A DNA stretch of 7,565 nucleotides from NCBI GenBank assembly GCA_002361955.1, contig DESK01000039.1:1-7565 (forward strand). Reading direction: 5' to 3'. Under the pieces are notes generated by a model. That model saw only the letters and a list, made by a program, of their open reading frames with translations, was not told the DNA's origin and searched no databases. A program made the position numbers and the translations under genes. This document shows, piece by piece, positions 1-5,598 of this stretch (within the stretch, counting starts at the first letter, position 1; every line of letters begins with the position of its first letter). This stretch comes from Lachnospiraceae bacterium UBA3316 (lineage in GTDB: Bacteria > Bacillota > Clostridia > Lachnospirales > Lachnospiraceae).

Positions 1-19
1 TGCGCCCATACTGGGCGCA
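1..19. other. Perfect hairpin at the window edge, possibly a terminator stem
   Basis: An 8-bp perfect inverted repeat (TGCGCCCA / TGGGCGCA) with a 3-nt loop sits at the very start of the window. On the minus strand it follows immediately after the T-tract of the HPr-like gene's terminator. The bases that would show a T-run on its far side lie outside the window, so it could be a second tandem terminator, the terminator of a neighbouring gene, or another structured element. Confidence 0.45.
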
Positions 20-23
20 CAAC

Positions 24-61
24 ACAAAAATCCGGGAGCGCGCGTATGCCGCTTCCGGATT
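24..61 (-). terminator. Rho-independent terminator of the HPr-like gene
   Basis: Read on the minus strand, a 12-bp stem (arms 50-61 and 29-40, with one G-T wobble-type mismatch) and a 9-nt loop are followed by TTTTTG. It starts about 20 bases after the HPr-like stop codon, as expected for the end of that transcript. Confidence 0.85.
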
Positions 62-80
62 CTCTTCTATATCTTTTGTA

Positions 81-317
81 TTATGCAGTGGCGTATTTGC
101 TCAGCACGTTCTCAAACTGCATATTGTTTCCGCCATACTTTACGGTCAGCTCACGGGTTAGATCCAGGCTTAAAACACCCAGCATGGATTTCGCGTCGAT
201 GATGACTCTGTTATAAGAAATATCAACATCAAAATCGCAGCTGCCTGCTGCCTGCACGAACTCCTTCACATCATTTATCTCATTGAGCTTAATCTTTTTT
301 TCCGTTCTCTCTAACAT
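81..317 (-). CDS. HPr-like protein lacking the phosphorylatable histidine
   Basis: A 78-residue protein of the HPr (PTS phosphocarrier) fold. Residues 33-53 match the HPr region around the regulatory serine: the AKSMLGVLSL stretch corresponds to the KSIMGVMSL of Bacillus HPr, and Ser44 aligns with HPr Ser46. The N-terminal segment that in true HPr carries the GIHARPA active site is replaced by NDVKEFV, so both the active His15 and Arg17 are absent and it cannot pass phosphate in the normal PTS way. A regulatory or structural role is inferred. The start at 317 is chosen because AAAGGA lies 8 bases upstream; an in-frame ATG at 326 would add three residues but has that AAAGG directly against it, too close to serve. 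It has its own promoter and terminator, so it is monocistronic, although read-through from the gene upstream cannot be excluded. Confidence 0.85.
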   Translation of the reverse strand: MLERTEKKIKLNEINDVKEFVQAAGSCDFDVDISYNRVIIDAKSMLGVLSLDLTRELTVKYGGNNMQFENVLSKYATA

Positions 318-497
318 AGCTACCATCCTTTCTTTCTACCTTTCCCACAACGCCCCTTTCTCTTCGGGAACGCTGCTCTTCGGTTTACGTTTCAGAAATG
401 TCGCGGCTTATATCCATGCAAAATCATTTAAATTCCTGCAAAGTCCGTCAGCCTGCGAAATACTTCTGTGCCGCGTATATCAGGTCGCTCATTTCTT
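318..497 (-). other. Long leader of the HPr-like gene with two tiny possible ORFs
   Basis: From the predicted start point near 498 the leader is about 180 nt, long for a 78-codon gene. It holds two very short possible ORFs on the minus strand: 14 codons at 448-492 (MSDLIYAAQKYFAG), whose ATG would lie only a few bases from the transcript start, and 11 codons at 392-427 (MILHGYKPRHF), preceded by AGGA at 434-437 with 6-base spacing. No known riboswitch is recognised. Both ORFs could be chance. Confidence 0.3.
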
Positions 498-504
498 GCC
501 TTGC

Positions 505-533
505 ATTATGCCACCCGACCTTTTATTTGTCAA
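505..533 (-). promoter_or_regulatory. Near-consensus sigma-A promoter of the HPr-like gene
   Basis: On the minus strand, TTGACA (528-533), a 17-base spacer, then CATAAT (505-510). This is 11 of 12 consensus bases with ideal spacing, so strong constitutive expression is expected. An A-tract (536-542) directly upstream could act as an UP element. Confidence 0.9.
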
Positions 534-681
534 TCTTTTTTTATCGACATCTTTCCACAGGATCCCCCATTTTTTCCGGTATTATCCCTTCTTTTTTGCA
601 AAATCGATCCTCTTTTTTGTACTTTTTTCCTTTCCGCTCCTGTTTTTTTCTTAAAAAATGCGCCAAAATCCGTCACAAACC
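534..681. other. Gene-free A/T-tract region upstream of the HPr-like promoter
   Basis: Almost no C or T runs interrupt the minus strand here: it is purine-rich, with A-tracts of 6-7 at 536-542, 570-575, 592-597, 613-618, 623-628 and 643-649. The last four are spaced by about 21, 10 and 20.5 bases, in step with the helical repeat, which predicts intrinsic curvature upstream of the promoter. No convincing terminator for the DUF4130 gene, which ends at 682, is seen. Confidence 0.5.
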
Positions 682-1464
682 TTACGCTCCGCCGTTCATT
701 TCTGTCATATATGCACGGAATTTTAGCGGAAGAAACTGCTGCTGGAGCCTTACATTCCTCCGTTCCTGTATAGCCACAGAGCGGCAAAACCCTCTCCACA
801 GGGACGCGAACTGCGTCTCCCGATCTGAGATCTTCCCGATCTTTTCCCAATCGGGCTCCTCCCCCACCACCAGTACCCACTGCTTAAAAGCCTCATGGAT
901 CAGGAAAAGCCGATGGGTTCTGTCATAGACCATGAAGTCCTCTCCCGGAAAGCGGTCGGCAAAATGATCGCCGATCAGCGGCAGCACGTCGTTTTCCGGC
1001 TTAATTTCAGAGAAAAGCACGCCACCCGCAAGCTCCCGGAAACGCAGGAACTGATAGTACCTGTGGGCCTCGTTCCCCGTCGTCCTGGAAAGCTCAAAAA
1101 TACGGCAAACGGCAGGATTTTGAAGGTTCTGCATAATGCTTCCGCTCCTTCCTCCGGCCAGCCCCGCCACCGCCACCCGGTAGATGCTGTCCGCCCGCTC
1201 CTCCTCCTTCGACAGAGCGGCCTGGTAGATGTGGGCGTAATCCTCCGGCCCCAGCCGCCTGCGCAGGGTTCGGGCCACCTTTTCCGCCTTCTCCCCGTCT
1301 GTCTCCACCTCCCGGTAAGAGGCAAACATCTCATAATTGGCCCTGCCCTTCAGTGCCAGCTTTACGTTTCCATGGCCCAGCCTGCTGTCCCAGGCATCGT
1401 ACACACCGGTAAAGATGCCGTCCACACTGTCTTCACAGAGAAAAATAGTCTTTTCGTTCCTCAT
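682..1464 (-). CDS. DUF4130 / TIGR03915-type probable DNA metabolism protein
   Basis: A 260-residue protein of the family annotated as DUF4130, probable DNA metabolism protein (TIGR03915), which is nearly always coded beside a radical-SAM protein of the TIGR03916 type. Family-like blocks visible are HRYYQFLRFREL (134-145), an F-x-E-IKPENDVLPLIGDHFADRFP stretch (151-173), MVYDRTHRLFLIH (178-190) and LPLKFRAYM near the end (245-253). In some other bacteria, as recalled, this domain is fused to a uracil-DNA-glycosylase-like domain; here it stands alone. The biochemical activity is not known to me. Its ATG follows directly on the TAG stop of the radical-SAM gene with no gap, so the two are translationally coupled; a GGGGTGA sequence inside the end of the upstream gene is the likely ribosome site. 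Confidence 0.88.
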   Translation of the reverse strand: MRNEKTIFLCEDSVDGIFTGVYDAWDSRLGHGNVKLALKGRANYEMFASYREVETDGEKAEKVARTLRRRLGPEDYAHIYQAALSKEEERADSIYRVAVAGLAGGRSGSIMQNLQNPAVCRIFELSRTTGNEAHRYYQFLRFRELAGGVLFSEIKPENDVLPLIGDHFADRFPGEDFMVYDRTHRLFLIHEAFKQWVLVVGEEPDWEKIGKISDRETQFASLWRGFCRSVAIQERRNVRLQQQFLPLKFRAYMTEMNGGA

Positions 1465-2739
1465 CTATCTCATCACCCCGCAGTCGTCAAAAAGATTCAG
1501 CTGATGGTAATGCTCCAGGTCAAAGGGCAGCCGTTCCTTTACGCTCAGCAGATTCCGCAGAATATAGTCCTCCTCAAGCTTTACCGGGTACATCTGCTTT
1601 CCGCCGCAGGTGATAAAGTACATGGCACGTTTCAGCACCACGCCCATCTTCTTCAGATCCCCGAAGCCAAGGGCTCCGTACCGCCTGGCCTTCACGATCC
1701 TCTGGGCAGACTTGACGCCCACCCCCGGCACCCGCAGAAGGGTTCTGTAGTCGGCCCGGGTCACCTCCACCGGAAACTGTTCCAGATGCGAGAGGGCCCA
1801 GTCACACTTGGGATCAAGAAACACGTTAAAATTGGGGCGCGCCTCACTTAAAAGCTCCGATGCCTCGAAGCCATAGAACCGCAGCAGCCAGTCTGCCTGA
1901 TACAGCCTGTGCTCCCGCAGCAGGGGCGGCCCTCCGGGCAGAGCCGGAAGGGCCGAATCCTCATTCACCTGAATAAAGGCAGAATAAAAGACACGCTTCA
2001 GCTGAAACTTCCGGTACAGGGATTCCGCCACCGACAGAATCTCAAAGTCATTTTCCGGCGTAGCGCCGATAATCATCTGGGTACTCTGCCCCGCCGGGAC
2101 GAAGCGGGGCGCCTGACGGTACACCATCAGCTCCTGCCGGTTCTCTTCCATCCTGTTCTGAATCTGGCGCATAGGCCCCAGGATCGTCCTGCGGCTCTTG
2201 TGGGGCGCCAGCTTTTTTAACCCTTCCGCCGTGGGCAGCTCCAGATTGATACTCATCCTGTCCGCCAAAAGCCCCGTTCTGTCAATCAGCTCCTGGGGAG
2301 CGCCCGGGATGGCTTTTACATGGATATATCCCTGAAAATGGTATTTCGTTCTCAGTTGATACAGGGTCTGGTAGAGAAGCTCCATCGTATACGCAGGATT
2401 GTGCAAAATCCCGGAGCTTAAAAACAGTCCCTCTATATAATTACGCCGATAAAACTCCATGGTGAGTGTACAGACCTCCTCCGGCGTAAAGGAAGCCCTC
2501 GGCACATCGTTAGAACGGCGGTTAATACAGTATTTGCAGTCGAAAACACATTCATTCGTAAAGAGAATCTTTAAGAGGGAAATACACCTGCCGTCCGCCG
2601 AAAAGCTGTGGCAGATCCCCTTCGCCAGGCAGTTTCCCATATGCTTTCCGTCGCCTTTCCTGTCCACGCCGCTGGACGTGCAGGCCACATCGTACTTGGC
2701 CGCGTCTGAGAGGATATTCAATTTTTCACTGATGGACAT
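1465..2739 (-). CDS. Putative DNA repair/modification radical-SAM protein (TIGR03916 type)
   Basis: A 424-residue radical-SAM protein. The cluster-binding motif CX3CX2C is at Cys64, Cys68 and Cys71 (ECVFDCKYC). A helix-hairpin-helix DNA-binding motif (VPGVGVKSAQRIV, 337-349) lies in the C-terminal part, and the tail holds QLNLF (413-417), which fits the beta-clamp binding consensus QL[SD]LF. The N-terminus (EKLNILSDAAKYDVACTSSG) and length match the family called 'putative DNA modification/repair radical SAM protein', linked by genome context to uracil-DNA glycosylases. The reaction and substrate are unknown. The reading frame stays open to 3066, but the upstream part covers an intrinsic terminator and promoter and overlaps the transporter gene, so the ATG at 2739 is chosen; AGGA lies 4 bases before it, which is short, and an in-frame TTG at 2751 is a weaker alternative. 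It is first of a two-gene operon with the DUF4130 gene. Confidence 0.9.
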   Translation of the reverse strand: MSISEKLNILSDAAKYDVACTSSGVDRKGDGKHMGNCLAKGICHSFSADGRCISLLKILFTNECVFDCKYCINRRSNDVPRASFTPEEVCTLTMEFYRRNYIEGLFLSSGILHNPAYTMELLYQTLYQLRTKYHFQGYIHVKAIPGAPQELIDRTGLLADRMSINLELPTAEGLKKLAPHKSRRTILGPMRQIQNRMEENRQELMVYRQAPRFVPAGQSTQMIIGATPENDFEILSVAESLYRKFQLKRVFYSAFIQVNEDSALPALPGGPPLLREHRLYQADWLLRFYGFEASELLSEARPNFNVFLDPKCDWALSHLEQFPVEVTRADYRTLLRVPGVGVKSAQRIVKARRYGALGFGDLKKMGVVLKRAMYFITCGGKQMYPVKLEEDYILRNLLSVKERLPFDLEHYHQLNLFDDCGVMR

Positions 2740-2799
2740 GGATTCCTGTATCTTCAAGCCTTTCACCGCCTTTTTCGAAAAGTCATTGTCTGCTGGAAT

Positions 2800-2839
2800 A
2801 AAAAACGCCCCTTTTCCCTGGTTCCCGGGAAAAGGAGCG
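2800..2839 (-). terminator. Strong intrinsic terminator between the pan operon and the radical-SAM gene
   Basis: On the minus strand, a 13-position stem with 12 pairs and one mismatch (arms 2839-2827 and 2818-2806), an 8-nt loop and then TTTTTT. It lies downstream of the BASS transporter gene and so ends the pan operon. It also lies downstream of the predicted radical-SAM promoter and before that gene's ATG, so it may act as an attenuator for the repair operon. Confidence 0.85.
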
Positions 2840-2852
2840 CTCTTTTCCGGAA
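2822..2852 (-). promoter_or_regulatory. Possible antiterminator hairpin competing with the terminator
   Basis: On the minus strand, TTCCGGAAAAG (2852-2842) can pair with CTTTTCCCGGGAA (2834-2822) around a 7-nt loop, with two single-base bulges. The second arm is most of the 5' arm of the terminator at 2800-2839, so the two structures exclude one another. This is a hand-drawn fold; it may reflect only similar base composition. Confidence 0.35.
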
Positions 2853-2861
2853 CGTATGTTT
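2850..2861. promoter_or_regulatory. LexA-like box overlapping the radical-SAM start-point region
   Basis: The sequence GAAC-GTAT-GTTT matches the core of the Gram-positive SOS box (GAAC-R-N-R-Y-GTTY). It lies just downstream of the predicted -10 hexamer, where a repressor would block transcription. Confidence 0.5.
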
Positions 2862-2866
2862 GTTTT

Positions 2867-2895
2867 ATTGTAACACACGTTCCGGATGATTGCAA
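2867..2895 (-). promoter_or_regulatory. Predicted sigma-A promoter of the radical-SAM/DUF4130 operon
   Basis: On the minus strand, TTGCAA (2890-2895), a 17-base spacer and TACAAT (2867-2872). Transcription would begin near 2860 and give a leader of about 120 nt that includes the terminator-like hairpin. LexA-like boxes lie upstream, within the spacer and at the start point. Confidence 0.65.
2871..2882. promoter_or_regulatory. Weaker LexA-like box in the promoter spacer
   Basis: TAAC-ACAC-GTTC differs by one base from GAAC-N4-GTTC form in its first half-site. Its centre is 21 bases, about two helical turns, from that of the box at 2850-2861, so both would lie on the same DNA face. Confidence 0.35.
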
Positions 2896-2904
2896 GATTT
2901 TATC

Positions 2905-2916
2905 GAACAAAAGTTC
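2905..2916. promoter_or_regulatory. Perfect GAAC-N4-GTTC LexA-like box
   Basis: GAAC-AAAA-GTTC is a perfect half-site pair of the Gram-positive LexA operator, with an additional C in front as in the CGAAC form. It lies 10 bases upstream of the -35 hexamer of the radical-SAM promoter and just after the stop codon of the transporter gene. Confidence 0.55.
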
Positions 2917-2926
2917 TATTTTAGTT

Positions 2927-3868
2927 TTATTTTTGACTGCCCGTTTTCCGTCTGCGCAGCCCGGCGAAGATGGAGCCGGCGATGTTATGCCACACGCTGA
3001 AAATAGCTCCCGGCAGCGTAGCCAGAGGACTGGCGGCAAAATTGGCAGTGGCCAAGGATACGGCAAGGCCGCTGTTCTGCATTCCCACCTCGATGGCGAT
3101 GGCCGTCGCTTTGGGGTACGGCAGCTTCATCACCTTCGCGATGCCAAGCCCCAGGGCCATGCCCAGGAAATTGTGGAGGATCACCACGCCCAGCACCAGG
3201 ATGCCGCTGGTGATGAGCTTCTCTTTATTGCTGGCCACAATTCCTGAAATAATCATAACGATGGCTATCACAGACACCAGCGGCAGCACCTCCTGGATCT
3301 TCTCGATCAGGCTGCCGAAAAGGCTGTGGATCAAGATTCCCAAAAGCACCGGGATCAGCACCACCTTAACCACGGAAATAACCATGGCCATCAGGGATAC
3401 CTCCACCCAGGCCCCGCCCAGCACATAGACGAGAACCGGCGTCATCAGGGGAGCGATCAGCGTGGAGACAATGGTCATGCCCACAGACAGGGGCACGTCT
3501 CCTCCTGCGATATAGGTGATCACGTTGCTGGCCGTCCCTCCGGGGCAGCAGCCCACCAGGATCACGCCGATGGCCAGATCTGCCGGAAGGTTCAAAAGCT
3601 TGCTCAGTCCCCAGGCTGCCAGGGGCATTACCGTATACTGAGCCACGCAGCCTGTCAAAATCTCCTTCGGCTTGGAAAATACCACCTTAAAATCCGACCC
3701 TTTGATGGTCAGCCCCATACCGAACATAGCCACCCCTAAAAATATGGAAGTGTAACCGGTGGCCCAGCTGATGCTCTCCGGCTTCCAGAAGGCAACCGCC
3801 GAACAGATCAAAATTAAAATGCTGATGTACCTGGTGAGAAATGAAGCGATCTGTCCTATTTTCTTCAT
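2927..3868 (-). CDS. panS: BASS-family sodium symporter, probably a pantoate carrier (PanS-like)
   Basis: A 313-residue membrane protein of the bile acid:sodium symporter (BASS/SBF) family, with many hydrophobic segments from residue 12 to about 300 and a basic C-terminal tail. Family signatures are the GCCPGGTASNV motif (106-116), followed by AGGDVPLSVGMT, and VGMQNSGLA (261-269), the two crossover-type regions that bind sodium and substrate in this family. Bacterial members include PanS, shown in Salmonella to carry pantoate. Here the ATG overlaps the panC stop as ATGA (3865-3868), and GAGGTGG within the panC end serves as ribosome site, so it is translationally coupled to panC. That context makes pantoate (or ketopantoate) uptake the best guess for its substrate; other organic anions are possible. 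The gene ends the operon, followed by the terminator at 2800-2839. Confidence 0.85.
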   Translation of the reverse strand: MKKIGQIASFLTRYISILILICSAVAFWKPESISWATGYTSIFLGVAMFGMGLTIKGSDFKVVFSKPKEILTGCVAQYTVMPLAAWGLSKLLNLPADLAIGVILVGCCPGGTASNVITYIAGGDVPLSVGMTIVSTLIAPLMTPVLVYVLGGAWVEVSLMAMVISVVKVVLIPVLLGILIHSLFGSLIEKIQEVLPLVSVIAIVMIISGIVASNKEKLITSGILVLGVVILHNFLGMALGLGIAKVMKLPYPKATAIAIEVGMQNSGLAVSLATANFAASPLATLPGAIFSVWHNIAGSIFAGLRRRKTGSQK

Positions 3869-4710
3869 ATGCCCACCTCATAGCTGAAATTGTCGATCAG
3901 CCTCGTCTTTCCAATGTAGACAGCCATAGCTGTCAATACGTCACGGTCTACCTTCTCCACCGGCTGCATGGTCAGCGCGTCTACAATCGAAATATAATCA
4001 ATTTTTGCCAGAGGCTCCGCCTCGATCACCTGCTCCATGGCACGCAGCACCTGCGCGCTCTCACAGCCCGCAGAGATGGCCTCCTGCCCTGCCAGCACAG
4101 CTCTGTGCAGACACAGCGCAGCTTTTCTCTCTTCCTCGTTCAGATATGTATTTCTGGAGGATTTGGCCAGCCCGTCCGCCTCCCTGACGATGGGGCAGCC
4201 CACGATACGGATGTCAAAATTTAAGTCTTTTACCATCTTTTTGATGATGGCCAGCTGCTGGGCATCCTTCTGCCCAAAGTAAGCGTTGTCCGGCTGCACG
4301 ATGTTGAAGAGCTTGGCTACTACCGTACATACGCCCTTGAAATGGATGGGGCGCGTCTTTCCGCAAAGGTTCTCGGAGAGCGTATGAATATTCACGAAAG
4401 CGCAGGCATGGTCATACATCTCCTCCGGTTCCGGGTGGAAGATCAGATCCGCGCCGATGCTCTCGCACAGGGCCGAATCTCTCCCGAAATCCCTCGGGTA
4501 ATCTTCCAGATCCTCATTGGGACCGAACTGGGTGGGATTTACGAAGACGGATACCACCACTCTGTCATTTTCCTGGCGGCATTTCTCGATAAGGCTTGCG
4601 TGGCCCTCATGGAGATATCCCATGGTGGGCACCAACCCGATGGTCAGCCCTTCCTTTTTCCATTCGCGGATCTGTTCTCTGGTTTCTGAAATTGTCGTTG
4701 TTACTTTCAT
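3865..4710 (-). CDS. panC: Pantothenate synthetase (pantoate--beta-alanine ligase)
   Basis: A 281-residue cytosolic enzyme joining (R)-pantoate and beta-alanine with ATP, via pantoyl-adenylate, to give pantothenate for coenzyme A. The nucleotidyltransferase HIGH-type motif is HEGH (34-37) in PTMGYLHEGH. VNPTQFGPNEDLEDYPR (57-73) holds the pantoate-binding Gln61, PIHFKGV (121-127) and GQKDAQQ (146-152) match the ATP/pantoate pocket, and KSSRNTYL (183-190) is the KMSKS-like loop. Length is normal for the family and no key residue is missing. It starts 61 bases after the panD stop, with AAGGAAG about 8 bases upstream of ATG, and runs by a 4-base overlap into the transporter gene, so all three genes form one operon. 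Confidence 0.97.
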   Translation of the reverse strand: MKVTTTISETREQIREWKKEGLTIGLVPTMGYLHEGHASLIEKCRQENDRVVVSVFVNPTQFGPNEDLEDYPRDFGRDSALCESIGADLIFHPEPEEMYDHACAFVNIHTLSENLCGKTRPIHFKGVCTVVAKLFNIVQPDNAYFGQKDAQQLAIIKKMVKDLNFDIRIVGCPIVREADGLAKSSRNTYLNEEERKAALCLHRAVLAGQEAISAGCESAQVLRAMEQVIEAEPLAKIDYISIVDALTMQPVEKVDRDVLTAMAVYIGKTRLIDNFSYEVGI

Positions 4711-4771
4711 GGTCTTTCTTCCTTTTCCTATGGATTTTGAAGATAGCCTCTGTTCTGATTTCCGCCTGCAA

Positions 4772-5185
4772 TTACTCTGCCTCGTTACCTTCGCCGTCCA
4801 TGTCCTTTAAAAGGCCATGCTTTTCATAATTGGTGATCCGGCTGATCTTATTTTCTTCGTCCACAAACACAACGGTGGGCCTGTGTTCCCTGGCCTCCTC
4901 TGCCTCGTAGCCTGCATACGCCATAATAATAATCTTATCACCTACGCTGACGCATCTGGCCGCCGCGCCGTTTAAGCAGATCATGCCGCTTCCCGGTTCG
5001 CCGCCGATGGTGTACGTCTCAAAGCGATTGCCATTGTTGATATCCACAATCTGCACCTTCTCGTACTCCAGGATGCCCGAAGCCGCCAGGAGCTCTTCGT
5101 CTACTGTGATGCTTCCCACATAGTCCAGCTCTGCCTGCCGTACCGTCGCCCGGTGAATTTTCGACTTTAACATTTCTACTGTCAT
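4772..5185 (-). CDS. panD: Aspartate 1-decarboxylase (pyruvoyl enzyme)
   Basis: A 137-residue proenzyme that makes beta-alanine from L-aspartate, the second substrate of PanC. It self-cleaves at Gly24-Ser25 (YVGSITVDE) to form the pyruvoyl group; Lys9, Tyr22, Arg54 and Tyr58 are all present at their usual positions in the active-site region. The frame is open to 5275, but the ATG at 5185 gives the standard MTVEMLKSKIHRATV start and has AAAGGA 9 bases upstream, so it is chosen. The protein carries an acidic tail of about 15 residues (ending DMDGEGNEAE) beyond the usual family end. It is first of the panD-panC-transporter operon, behind a leader of about 265 nt that contains an intergenic repeat. 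Confidence 0.96.
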   Translation of the reverse strand: MTVEMLKSKIHRATVRQAELDYVGSITVDEELLAASGILEYEKVQIVDINNGNRFETYTIGGEPGSGMICLNGAAARCVSVGDKIIIMAYAGYEAEEAREHRPTVVFVDEENKISRITNYEKHGLLKDMDGEGNEAE

Positions 5186-5309
5186 ATATTCCATTCCTTT
5201 CTCAAAAGTATAGTAAATGACCGCTTCCTTACCCATGCCTGCCTCTTTCCGGTCAGACTGCGGCAAAGCTGCCATTTTCGCAGAATATACAGCGAATCAG
5301 ATAGAGTAT

Positions 5310-5440
5310 AGTTTTAAACAGCATTCGCAATCCGCGCTGCCGCGCTGCTTGCTCACACCGGCTTGCCCGTCCGATATCCATGGCCCTATGCGTGTAAACA
5401 CGCTCCGGCCCACGGCTGCCGTCCGGGACTTTCACAGTAA
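5310..5440. repeat. Intergenic repeat, copy 1, in the panD leader
   Basis: A GC-rich, hairpin-rich block sharing three exact or near-exact words with the block at 7055-7182: CATTCGCAATCC (5322-5333; CATTCGCAAATCC in the other copy), TTGCTCACACC (5349-5359, exact) and TTCACAGTAA (5431-5440, exact). The order of the last word differs between copies, so the element is modular or rearranged. Internal hairpins include GCGTG-TTTA-CACGC (minus-strand reading). It lies wholly within the transcribed panD leader, between promoter and gene. Confidence 0.5.
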
Positions 5441-5457
5441 ATACTATCTCCAGGGGT

Positions 5458-5485
5458 ATTATATCATGGGTTTTCGAATATACAA
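5458..5485 (-). promoter_or_regulatory. Promoter of the pan operon (extended -10)
   Basis: On the minus strand, TATAAT (5458-5463) is perfect and preceded by TG one base upstream (extended -10), with a weak TTGTAT at -35 (5480-5485) and a 16-base spacer. Transcription should start near 5451, giving a long leader before panD. Confidence 0.7.
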
Positions 5486-5522
5486 TAGAAACTTCTTGTA
5501 TTTCTGAACATACAATCCATGG

Positions 5523-5551
5523 AAAAAGGAAGCTGCCTTTTCACAGCTTCC
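5523..5551 (-). terminator. Rho-independent terminator of the Mrp gene
   Basis: On the minus strand, a perfect 8-bp stem GGAAGCTG / CAGCTTCC (5551-5544 with 5535-5528), an 8-nt loop and then TTTTT (5523-5527). It lies about 50 bases after the Mrp stop codon and upstream of the pan promoter, separating the two transcription units. Confidence 0.9.
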
Positions 5552-5598
5552 TCTTCTTCTACCCTTTTGCGGCGCTTCCTCCCGTGCGGGACAGCTCT

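Noticed and set aside
283..928. Overlapping plus-strand ORFs (283-654, 398-928, 468-773)
   Set aside because: Phe/Ser/Leu-rich translation of the T-tract region; they run through the HPr-like promoter and leader and have no ribosome sites.
895..1851. Plus-strand ORF of 318 codons
   Set aside because: It lies opposite the DUF4130 and radical-SAM genes, has a His/Pro/Arg-rich composition typical of an antisense shadow, and matches no family.
2740..3066. N-terminal extension of the radical-SAM frame (109 extra codons)
   Set aside because: It covers the intrinsic terminator, the promoter and LexA-like boxes and overlaps the transporter gene; the family start matches the ATG at 2739.
2459..3739. 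Plus-strand ORFs opposite the radical-SAM and transporter genes
   Set aside because: Shadows of well-identified genes in other frames, without family matches.
5186..5275. N-terminal extension of panD (30 extra codons)
   Set aside because: PanD needs Gly24-Ser25 near its N-terminus, and the ATG at 5185 has a ribosome site and the standard start.
5186..5450. Riboswitch or T-box in the panD leader
   Set aside because: The leader is long and structured but I see no conserved motif of a known class; its structure is explained by the repeat.
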